18,050 nt of DNA from Bacillota bacterium (GTDB lineage Bacteria; Bacillota; Clostridia; Acetivibrionales; DSM-1351), in contig JAEWST010000087.1 in NCBI GenBank assembly GCA_023398105.1, positions 1-18,050 on the forward strand. Direction: 5' to 3'. The notes below the pieces were generated by a model. It was not told the origin of the DNA, did not search any database, and saw only the letters and a program-made list of their open reading frames with translations. Position numbers and translations under genes: made by a program. Positions 7,022 to 14,133 of this stretch are shown here, piece by piece (the stretch's first letter is position 1; each line of letters starts with the position of its first letter).

Positions 7022-10000
7022 CTGTATTAATTCTACTATACAGAATTGTCTCCAATTCTGAAACAGGCATAGGTTTGTAAAAATAATACCCCTGTATTTC
7101 ATCACACATTTCTTTCCTAAGGAATTCATACTGTTCTTGTTTTTCAACTCCTTCAGCGATTACATTGAGTTCAAGATTTTTGGCTAATTGAATTATAGTC
7201 TTTACAATTGCTTCATCCTTTTTACTCTCTGAAATATTCTGAACAAACTGCATATCTATTTTTAGCTGGTCTATAGGTAAAGTCTTTAATCTAGCTAAAG
7301 AGGAATACTCTGTTCCAAAATCATCAATTGAAATAGACACCCCTATAGCCTTTAGTTCATTGAGCATCTGTATGGTATACTTATATTTTTCTTTATCAAC
7401 AGCAGCACTTTCTGTGATCTCTAGTTCAAGATATTTTGCATCCAGTTTGGTTTCACATAGTACTTTATTGATAAAGCTAATCAATTTTTGGTCTTGAAAT
7501 TGTTCAGCAGCAAGATTTACAGCCATCCTTATAGGCGGCAGTCCAATATCCTGCCACTCTTTATTCTGTCGACATGCCGTTTCAAGTACCCATTTGCCAA
7601 TAGGATCAATCAGCCCAGTCTGCTCTGCTAATGGTATAAATACCTTTGGCGGTATCATTCCAAATTCGTGATTATTCCAACGAAGCAAAGCTTCAACACC
7701 TACAATTTCTTTTGTAGCAGTACATATCTGCGGTTGATAATATAAAACAAATTCATTCTTTTCAATAGCCCTATATAGATGGTTTGTAATTTTTGTTTTC
7801 TTAAGTACCTCTTGTTTAATTTCTGATGAACATATAGTATATTGATGCTTGCCATTATCTTTTGAAGTATACATTGCTAAGTCTGCATTTTTAATTAGTG
7901 TTTCTGTATCATCACCATCAAAAGGATATATTGAAATACCCATGCTGGCAGTAGTAAAAAATTCTTGTTCTTTAATTGTTATTGGTTTTGATATGGATAT
8001 AAGAATAGCATTTGCAATTTTTTCAATTTCTCTAATTTCATTAACTTGGTTAATCAACACTAAAAATTCGTCACCACCAAAACGAGCAACCAAATCCTGT
8101 TTACATGTACATGCTGTTAACCTGTTTGCAACTTCCTTTAGCACTTCATTTCCGCCAAAATGCCCTATGGTATCATTTACCAGCTTAAAGGAATCCAAGT
8201 CAATAAAAATTACACCTATTAAAGTTTTATCTCGTTTTGCCAAAGCTATTTCCTGATCTAATCTATTTTTAAATAAGGCACGGTTAGGTATACCTGTCAA
8301 CGAATCATAATATGCCATATAACTAATTTCTTTCTCAGCTTCCATTTTTATCAGACCATCAGACAATAAATTTGATAGAATTTTAAGTAATTTTATATGA
8401 GATTCATTAAATTTTTCTTTATCTCTATTTGAAATAAAAACTAAAAATCCTAAAGCTCGTCCTTTTCTCGTCATAGGAATAGCAAACAGAGACTTAACCT
8501 TTAACTCTTCCAATACTTTTTTTTCTTTAGCTGCTTCCACTGGAAGCATTTCTAAATTGGAAATGTACACTATATCTTTATTATATAGTTGTCTCTTCCA
8601 CCATTTCATATTGTTCTCAATAATACTTGGAATAATATTTATTGCAGATTCCAAACCTTTTTTATACCACTCATATGTTCTAAAATTCTGAGATAAGCTA
8701 ACAAACATTATTCTGTCTACATCGAGATATTCTCCGCCGTTTTTCAAGAAATAATCAATTTTCTCATCTAAATTAAACTCATTAACTCCAATTAAATCAG
8801 CTGAAATATTAGAAATCATTTTCTGAAACTGAATTTGATTTTCATTCTCCTCTAAACGACTTATATATATTTGATTTATATAATAAGCCGTCCAAACAGC
8901 TATACTAAATAGAACAATCCTAGCAAGATAGTCTCCCCCATCAATTTTTACATAAACTTCTGGTAACCTAATCCAATTTATTACTTGCGAACTTATAATA
9001 GTAAAGCCTAAAGCATATATTAATTGGCGTTTATTAAATACAACGCAAATCAGCACAAAAAGATATGGCGTTGCCCAAATAGATGCACTTCCTGCATTAA
9101 TATACACTATAGTAAAAATGGGAATAGTTAACGCAATCGTTATTGTAAAAAATAAATCTCTTAGCCCTTCACGAATACGTAGCCTTTGGATAATTTGCAA
9201 AACTATTCCACCAAGAAAAAGAAAAATGGTAAGATAAATTATGGAATTAATATTTTTCATACCAAAATAAAACTCAGATATAACATTTAATAAAGCTCCT
9301 ATAAAAAAGCCCATTGAAACAATCTGATATATCTTGCTTTTATTTGCTTTATTAAGTATTTTACCAGGTTCAGATAAAATATTTTTTTGTGGTATCATTA
9401 GTCCATATTTTTTTGTACAATAGCAAACAACACTGATAGGAATTATAGCCAACACTGGAGCTAACTGTGGGCATTGTACAGATGTATATATATTAAAAAT
9501 CATTTCTGTCACAGTACCAAATAAAACTGCAACAGCAAAAGATGCAATTATCAAAAATGACAATTTTTTCTTATCTGTAGCTTTTGTTCTTCTGCCCCAT
9601 TTCCACAAAAGAATTATGCTTAATATTGTGCTAAATATATAGTAAACATTATAGATTTGAGACCAATTGCTGACTTGCTCCACAGTTATCCAACCAATAT
9701 CAGAATAGACTAAGGTATATAGCTGTCTTGCATAACTAATATTAAGACAAAAAACAGAAACAAATATCACTGCTGGCAAATAAATTAATATGTAAACCCA
9801 TCTTTTTTTTAACAACCAATTTTTTTCGGTTAACATCATAAAAAAATGTAACAAAAAACTGAATATGGTTGTCCATCCAATAGCTGAGAACATTCTCCAA
9901 AGCACTGCCGTATTATAGTCTTTTGTTAGATAACACATTGAAAAACCAAGCGACCATATACTTAATGAAAAAGTAACCATAAAAAACAGTCTATTTAATG

Positions 10001-10097
10001 TACTTTTCATATTAAGAAACAAGATATATAGTCCTAAAAAAGCATACACAGAAAACGCTATAAAAAATATTAGTGATAAAGTATAAGTTAATGTCAT
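7014..10097 (-). CDS. Membrane GAF-GGDEF-EAL c-di-GMP protein
   Basis: A 1027-residue integral membrane protein that can make and/or degrade the second messenger c-di-GMP. Residues about 1-230 look like the 7-helix N-terminal region of some histidine kinases. About 250-420 adds roughly five more helices. A GAF-like sensor follows (about 430-590), then GGDEF (about 595-765) and EAL (about 785-1020). The cyclase signature RFGGDEF is intact near residue 673. The RxxD inhibitory site expected just before it reads CKQD, so product inhibition at that site is probably lost. The EAL part keeps YYQPQ, EALLRW, the N in VNLAAEQF, EITES and AEGVE. Its loop reads DDFGTEYSS instead of the common DDFGTGYSS. 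Both activities are possible. AAAGGGG lies 8 nt before the ATG. It is the last gene of the hydrogenase-like cluster, 53 bp after the PHP gene, with a strong RNA hairpin in between. Confidence 0.92.
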   Translation of the reverse strand: MTLTYTLSLIFFIAFSVYAFLGLYILFLNMKSTLNRLFFMVTFSLSIWSLGFSMCYLTKDYNTAVLWRMFSAIGWTTIFSFLLHFFMMLTEKNWLLKKRWVYILIYLPAVIFVSVFCLNISYARQLYTLVYSDIGWITVEQVSNWSQIYNVYYIFSTILSIILLWKWGRRTKATDKKKLSFLIIASFAVAVLFGTVTEMIFNIYTSVQCPQLAPVLAIIPISVVCYCTKKYGLMIPQKNILSEPGKILNKANKSKIYQIVSMGFFIGALLNVISEFYFGMKNINSIIYLTIFLFLGGIVLQIIQRLRIREGLRDLFFTITIALTIPIFTIVYINAGSASIWATPYLFVLICVVFNKRQLIYALGFTIISSQVINWIRLPEVYVKIDGGDYLARIVLFSIAVWTAYYINQIYISRLEENENQIQFQKMISNISADLIGVNEFNLDEKIDYFLKNGGEYLDVDRIMFVSLSQNFRTYEWYKKGLESAINIIPSIIENNMKWWKRQLYNKDIVYISNLEMLPVEAAKEKKVLEELKVKSLFAIPMTRKGRALGFLVFISNRDKEKFNESHIKLLKILSNLLSDGLIKMEAEKEISYMAYYDSLTGIPNRALFKNRLDQEIALAKRDKTLIGVIFIDLDSFKLVNDTIGHFGGNEVLKEVANRLTACTCKQDLVARFGGDEFLVLINQVNEIREIEKIANAILISISKPITIKEQEFFTTASMGISIYPFDGDDTETLIKNADLAMYTSKDNGKHQYTICSSEIKQEVLKKTKITNHLYRAIEKNEFVLYYQPQICTATKEIVGVEALLRWNNHEFGMIPPKVFIPLAEQTGLIDPIGKWVLETACRQNKEWQDIGLPPIRMAVNLAAEQFQDQKLISFINKVLCETKLDAKYLELEITESAAVDKEKYKYTIQMLNELKAIGVSISIDDFGTEYSSLARLKTLPIDQLKIDMQFVQNISESKKDEAIVKTIIQLAKNLELNVIAEGVEKQEQYEFLRKEMCDEIQGYYFYKPMPVSELETILYSRINTES

Positions 10098-10111
10098 TCT
10101 TTAGCCCCTTT

Positions 10112-10170
10112 CATTAGGAATGATATGTAAAGACTTGTACTATAAATCTTTTACTTACTTATTCCTAATG
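10112..10170 (-). promoter_or_regulatory. Intercistronic stem-loop before the GGDEF-EAL ribosome binding site
   Basis: CATTAGGAAT (10112-10121) and ATTCCTAATG (10161-10170) are perfect 10-bp arms. Inside, GTAAAGA (10127-10133) pairs with TCTTTTAC (10147-10154) with one bulge, around a 13-nt loop. One arm is in the PHP coding sequence and the other directly abuts AAAGGGG of the next gene; the PHP stop codon lies inside. No T-run follows, so translation control or mRNA processing is more likely than termination. Confidence 0.6.
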
Positions 10171-10870
10171 CATTGATAACATCTGCAATTGTCAAGCTCT
10201 CAACTTCTACAAAATACTCTCTTTCATGTATATCCCACAAATAATGTGCATCTGATGAATATATTCTTTTGGTTCTTTGTAGTTTTATATCCTTTGCAAT
10301 AATAATGTTCTCAGTATTTATATTACTTATCTCTACACATTTGACATCTATATCCTGCGGAATTGCACCCAAACTTGAAATAATGGAATTAGCTTGTCTA
10401 TCAATATGTGCTGGAATTGCAATACCTTCTAGTTCATTATTTACAATATCAAAAACTTCATTAATAGTTATATCTACTGCAGTTAAAAGCAATCTATTCT
10501 CTTTGCAAATTAGGCTATCATTTTCGTCAAAAATGAGCTGCTCACCAAAAATATCTTCTTTGTTTTTGATATCTGGTAGCCTAGAGTAGACTAGTTTCTG
10601 CATTTCTACTGCTTTTTTCGTATTAGAAAACAAGCAAATTACATGTATTTCCTCTGCAGTCTCTATTTCCATACCAGGTATAACCAACAAAGGCGTATTT
10701 CTTGCACAATTAACTATTGCCTGTACGTTTGCACATGAGTTGTGGTCAGTTATCGCTATGACATCCAACCCCTTCAATATGCTCATATTTACTATATTGT
10801 TTGGTGTCATATCATTATCTGCACAAGGAGATAATGAGGAATGTATGTGTAAATCATATGCCGCCTTCAC
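10151..10870 (-). CDS. PHP-domain phosphoesterase
   Basis: PHP proteins are metal-dependent phosphoesterases related to the polymerase and histidinol-phosphatase domain. From the chosen start it has 239 residues. The metal ligands are in place: DLHIHS (His8, His10), AITDHN (Asp42, His43), IPGMEIE (Glu68) with His76, IPAHIDR, and SSDAHYLWDI near the C-terminus. The frame reaches ATG 10891, but GTG 10870 follows GGAGG by 6 nt and puts the first histidine motif near the N-terminus as usual, so GTG is preferred. It lies 26 bp after the second DRTGG-like gene, so they are probably cotranscribed. PHP genes recur beside such genes in clostridial hydrogenase clusters; the substrate is unknown, and a nucleotide or small phosphoester is inference. 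Confidence 0.85.
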   Translation of the reverse strand: MKAAYDLHIHSSLSPCADNDMTPNNIVNMSILKGLDVIAITDHNSCANVQAIVNCARNTPLLVIPGMEIETAEEIHVICLFSNTKKAVEMQKLVYSRLPDIKNKEDIFGEQLIFDENDSLICKENRLLLTAVDITINEVFDIVNNELEGIAIPAHIDRQANSIISSLGAIPQDIDVKCVEISNINTENIIIAKDIKLQRTKRIYSSDAHYLWDIHEREYFVEVESLTIADVINALGISK

Positions 10871-10896
10871 TTTTTGCCTCCATAATAGCATAACAG

Positions 10897-11232
10897 TTAA
10901 ATAGTCATTGTTTTTATTATTCGCTTACAAATTTCAAAAGCACTGTACTTAGAGCTGATTATTGTTATTTCATTTTCATTTGCTTTCTTTATAGTTAATT
11001 CCTCAATATCTATTTCCTCTGGAATAATTACACATGCTACATCTGTCATCATAGCAACTGCGGGCACATTAACATTTGTTAAAACAGTAATCCATGCATC
11101 CCCTTTTTGTGCATGAGACATAACCCAGCTAAGCAAATCACAAATATATACATTTTCTATTTTTACAGCATTTTTTACTTTTTGAGTTAATAGCTTACCA
11201 TCTATTGCGGTAATTAGTTCATCAATATCCAT
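10897..11232 (-). CDS. DRTGG-like domain protein (second copy)
   Basis: A small soluble protein of 111 residues. The pattern of beta strands (AWITVLTNVNVPAVAMMTDVACVIIPE) and the ending (EITIISSKYSAFEICKRII) match stand-alone DRTGG-type proteins. The domain was named from phosphotransacetylase and CBS-linked proteins and has no established activity. The frame extends to a TTG at 11268, but ATG 11232 preceded by GGAGG fits the family start. It shares fold-level pattern, not close identity, with the protein at 13640-13984. A TATAAT-like box at 11268-11273 could start a separate transcript here, but the spacing to TTGATA is only 14 bp. Confidence 0.65.
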   Translation of the reverse strand: MDIDELITAIDGKLLTQKVKNAVKIENVYICDLLSWVMSHAQKGDAWITVLTNVNVPAVAMMTDVACVIIPEEIDIEELTIKKANENEITIISSKYSAFEICKRIIKTMTI

Positions 11233-11498
11233 TTGACCTCCGTAATTACATAAAAAATCTTTAAGCAATTATACATAATTCTGTAAATATCAAGTAATAT
11301 ACCTATTTTAACGGCTAACAACAGGCTTATTTTCAAACAATTAAGTGCTAAAAAACTGCTTTATTTGTAAGGCATATCAAAAAATTACTCTAACGCTCTA
11401 TAACATACATTTCTGCTACATTAATTCTCGTAAGTATGAATACATTTTAACTAATCCCAGTTTCATATAGCAAGTCTATTTTCACAGAAGAAAAAAAT

Positions 11499-11551
11499 CG
11501 AAGCTATATTCTAAAGTAGCGAAGCTATATTCTAAAGTAGCGAAGCTACTT
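11499..11551 (-). repeat. 21-bp tandem repeat and hairpin at the end of the hydrogenase-like gene
   Basis: A 21-bp unit occurs twice without change (11499-11519, 11520-11540), followed by a 9-bp partial third copy, most of it inside the gene's 3' end (stop at 11546-11548). The last junction forms AAGTAGC-GAA-GCTACTT, a 7-bp stem with a 3-nt loop. On the minus strand the array ends in a run of seven T. It may work as a terminator, though the stems are short. Confidence 0.7.
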
Positions 11552-12853
11552 GTCTCTATCCATAACAGGAGGCATCTTCCCTCCTAACTCCACCATTTCT
11601 TCTGCCAAATCCCTAATTCTTTCCCTCAACTTAAAAATGCAATCAGTCTCATTAGCTCTTCCCCTTACGATGTCTTCTGCAAGTGCACGGCAGTTTGGAG
11701 AGCCACATGCACCACAATCCAAGCCAGGCAACTCTTCATAAAGCTTTTCAAGCATTTCTAATTTCTCTATAGCCTTTGAAACATTTTGATCTAGCTTCAT
11801 AACAGGCTTATATTCAACATTTGACGTCCATACAAGTTCCTTATAGCCTTTTTTATAAGTGCCTGTAATACTTTTTTTTGAAGCTTCATTCATATGTTTC
11901 TTTTGTGTTGTCTTTGCTATAAATACATTCGTTAATGTTAATGGTCCACCTAGACAACCTCCTGTACATGAAAGTGCTTCAACAAAGTCAATATCCTTAA
12001 GTCTATCCTCTTCAATTTCATCAAAAATATTAATAACATTGTGTATTCCATCAACAGACAGAACCTTTTCTGTACCTAATGCTCCGCTTTCACCGCCAGA
12101 ATTAGCCCAATCAATTCCTTCTGAACCAGCCTCCGCCAACTTGTTAGTATTATCTACATTGCTCAATGCTGTAAGAAGCTTTATATATATATCTTTAATA
12201 GATATTACGCCATCAACATTAGATTTTTGTTTCTCATATGGCGACTTAACACTTGTTACCTTTGCAGCACATGGTGAAATAAAAAATGCTCCTATATCTT
12301 CAATAGGTATATTGTATTTTTCATGTAACTCACTTTTTGCTATCTTTGCTGCAACCTCCATAGGAGATTCTAATTTAACAATATTATCAATCAAGTTAGG
12401 AAATCTAACCTGAATAAGCCTTACAACAGCTGGGCAAGCAGACGATATCATCGGCTTTTTTATATCAGGGTTTTTCAATAACTGTCTGGTGGCTTCACTT
12501 ACTATTTCGGCAGCTTTTGCAACCTCATAAACATAATCAAAGCCAATTGATTTTAGAGCAACTAAAATATTGTCTCTAGAGTATTTTTTATCAAATTGAC
12601 CATAAAGGGACGGTGCTGGCAAAACAACTTTGTATTTAAAATTTTTAATAATATCCAACTTATCATTTATAGCAGTTTTGGCATGATAAGGACAAACACG
12701 TATACACTCACCGCAATCAATGCATCTCTCATTTATTATCTGAGCTTTGCTTTTTCGTACACGGATAGCCTCAGTTGGGCACCTCTTTATGCAATTAGTA
12801 CATCCCCTGCATTTGTCTTTGTCAAGATTAACAGAATGAAAATATTCTTGCAT
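11546..12853 (-). CDS. [FeFe]-hydrogenase-like iron-sulfur protein, probably sensory
   Basis: A 435-residue cytosolic protein with the layout 2[4Fe-4S] ferredoxin, H-cluster domain, extra [4Fe-4S] domain. Ferredoxin cysteines are 15, 18, 21, 25 and 44, 47, 50, 54. H-cluster motifs are SSACPAVV (Cys140), SPCAAK (Cys195) and LSCTGGCLGG (Cys296, Cys300), so all four expected ligands remain. In catalytic enzymes the first motif reads TSCCP or similar. Here Ala139 takes the place of the proton-relay Cys, as described for putative sensory hydrogenases. The C-terminal LDCGACGSPNC and a later Cys (380, 383, 388, 405) form another cluster site. The PAS domain of the known HydS type is absent. A G-rich AGGGGG lies before the ATG. 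Neighbours are regulatory proteins rather than hydABC, which supports redox or H2 sensing over bulk H2 production. Confidence 0.85.
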   Translation of the reverse strand: MQEYFHSVNLDKDKCRGCTNCIKRCPTEAIRVRKSKAQIINERCIDCGECIRVCPYHAKTAINDKLDIIKNFKYKVVLPAPSLYGQFDKKYSRDNILVALKSIGFDYVYEVAKAAEIVSEATRQLLKNPDIKKPMISSACPAVVRLIQVRFPNLIDNIVKLESPMEVAAKIAKSELHEKYNIPIEDIGAFFISPCAAKVTSVKSPYEKQKSNVDGVISIKDIYIKLLTALSNVDNTNKLAEAGSEGIDWANSGGESGALGTEKVLSVDGIHNVINIFDEIEEDRLKDIDFVEALSCTGGCLGGPLTLTNVFIAKTTQKKHMNEASKKSITGTYKKGYKELVWTSNVEYKPVMKLDQNVSKAIEKLEMLEKLYEELPGLDCGACGSPNCRALAEDIVRGRANETDCIFKLRERIRDLAEEMVELGGKMPPVMDRDK

Positions 12854-12919
12854 ATTAACCCCCTACAACAAACTATATATTGATATTTATTCTATTATTG
12901 TTTAATTATAACGCCTATA

Positions 12920-13357
12920 TTAAAAGTTAACAGTAATTATTATACTTGTTCCCTTTCCAACTTCAGTATATATATCTAGCTTGTCTGCATACTTCTTCAT
13001 ATTTGGAAGTCCCATTCCAGCCCCAAAGCCCATTTCTCTAATATTATCAGGAGCTGTTGAATATCCTGCCTGCATTGCCTGGTCCACATTAGGAATTCCT
13101 GGACCAAAGTCAACAATATTAATAACAACCTTATCATTGAAGATTTCAACATAGGCATATCCGCCATTTCCATGAATAACCGCATTTATTTCAGCTTCAT
13201 ACATAGATATGGCAGCCTTCTTAATAATATCGGCTGAAATGCCTATTTGCGTTAGTTTGTTTTTCACATCACTAGATGCTTCTCCAGCAGTTATAAAGTC
13301 ATTTGCAGATATCTCATACTTTAGCTTTATAGTACCCATATTTATACTTATACCCAT
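12920..13357 (-). CDS. RsbT/RsbW-like HATPase (anti-sigma-type serine kinase)
   Basis: A small stand-alone GHKL ATPase, 139-145 residues, of the type that phosphorylates anti-sigma-antagonist proteins or binds partners in stress switches. The N-box is YEAEINAVIHG, with the Mg-binding Glu and Asn. The G1 box is DFGPGIP, and the G2 box is GFGAGMGLPNMKK. MQAGYSTA before G2 is RsbT-like. There is no histidine-containing dimerisation domain, so it is not a classical histidine kinase. ATG 13357 and ATG 13339 are both possible, and neither has a proper ribosome binding site. The nearest strong site (AAAGGAGG, about 13405-13412) serves an overlapping short frame from 13397, so coupling is likely. The hydrogenase-like gene starts 66 bp downstream. 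Whether it is a kinase for a partner in this cluster is inference. Confidence 0.87.
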   Translation of the reverse strand: MGISINMGTIKLKYEISANDFITAGEASSDVKNKLTQIGISADIIKKAAISMYEAEINAVIHGNGGYAYVEIFNDKVVINIVDFGPGIPNVDQAMQAGYSTAPDNIREMGFGAGMGLPNMKKYADKLDIYTEVGKGTSIIITVNF

Positions 13358-13397
13358 GCCTAGTATTTTTATTAATACCCTTTAAAAGTACTGGCAT
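13317..13397 (-). CDS. Possible 26-codon leader ORF overlapping the HATPase start
   Basis: AAAGGAGG, 9 nt and ATG 13397 open a short frame beginning MPVLLKGINKNTRHGYKYKYGYYKAKV and ending at a TGA inside the HATPase gene, in another frame. It is rich in Lys and Tyr. The HATPase start codons lie within it, as in translational coupling. Alternatively it marks a frameshift that separated the HATPase gene from its true start. Confidence 0.35.
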
Positions 13398-13639
13398 AGA
13401 CTCAGTCCTCCTTTTATCCCCTGACGTAGAAATATTAGCTCAGTAAAATCATTTTGTGCATTTCTTCAGTACAAACCGAATATTCTTCATTCGCAAGGTT
13501 CTACAAATACCTTTAATGGATATAGTTCTTCCTTTGGCGATACAGTACCTGTTTCTAGGAAATCCATCTCAACCTATTTCTACCTATAGAAATTTGTTTT
13601 GCAAAGCTATTAGCTACCCCAAACATTCATCTGCCCATT

Positions 13640-13984
13640 TTATGATTTCCCTTGTAGCCCTGCATTAAAAAGTCTGCCACATGAAGCAAACATTGTGAGC
13701 TTAGTTGACATTAGAACAATTTCTTTTTCTTTTGCTAATTCAACCATACTATCTATAGGAAGCTTCCCTCTCACAAAAACGATTGCTTTTATATCCATCA
13801 TCTCCGCAGTTCTAATAACCTGCAAGTTAATAAGCCCCGTCAGTAACAACACACTCTCTGTTACATATGCCATTACATCACTCATCAAATCAGAACCACA
13901 TCCAGCTGTAACACAATTTTCTAAAAAATCATCACCAGTAATAACTTGTGCATCTAGTATTTCTGAAATATCTCGTAATCTCAT
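13640..13984 (-). CDS. DRTGG-domain protein (first copy)
   Basis: A soluble protein of 114 residues. The run SDLMSDVMAYVTESVLLLTGL, then INLQVIRTAEMMDIKAIVFVRGK and MSTKLTMFASCGRLFNAGL, is typical of stand-alone DRTGG-type proteins next to clostridial hydrogenase genes. The biochemical role is unknown; ligand binding is inferred from the domain's occurrence with CBS domains. A GTG at 13993 is in frame, but ATG 13984 has AAGGGG 8 nt upstream and is preferred. It is the first gene of the cluster. It is followed by a 282-bp gap with no convincing gene before the HATPase. Confidence 0.85.
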   Translation of the reverse strand: MRLRDISEILDAQVITGDDFLENCVTAGCGSDLMSDVMAYVTESVLLLTGLINLQVIRTAEMMDIKAIVFVRGKLPIDSMVELAKEKEIVLMSTKLTMFASCGRLFNAGLQGKS

Positions 13985-14133
13985 TTTTTTCACCCCTTAT
14001 AGAGTATGTTCCTTTAACAATTATTGTTGCAAAATTCTGATTTATAGTGTCTCCCGCACCATTAAAAACTAGCTACTTAGATCAACTCATTTTAAATAAC
14101 CCCTATACTAAAGCTTAGTCACACATATAAGTT

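Noticed and set aside
11499..11551. CRISPR-like repeat array
   Set aside because: The 21-bp units are directly adjacent with no spacers, and only two full copies exist.
11859..12413. 184-codon plus-strand open frame
   Set aside because: It is antisense to the hydrogenase-like gene, which carries clear cysteine motifs on the other strand; Ser/Ile-rich shadow frames are typical there.
13456..13668. 70-codon plus-strand open frame between the DRTGG and HATPase genes
   Set aside because: It has no ribosome binding site, overlaps the DRTGG 3' end and shows no recognisable protein pattern.
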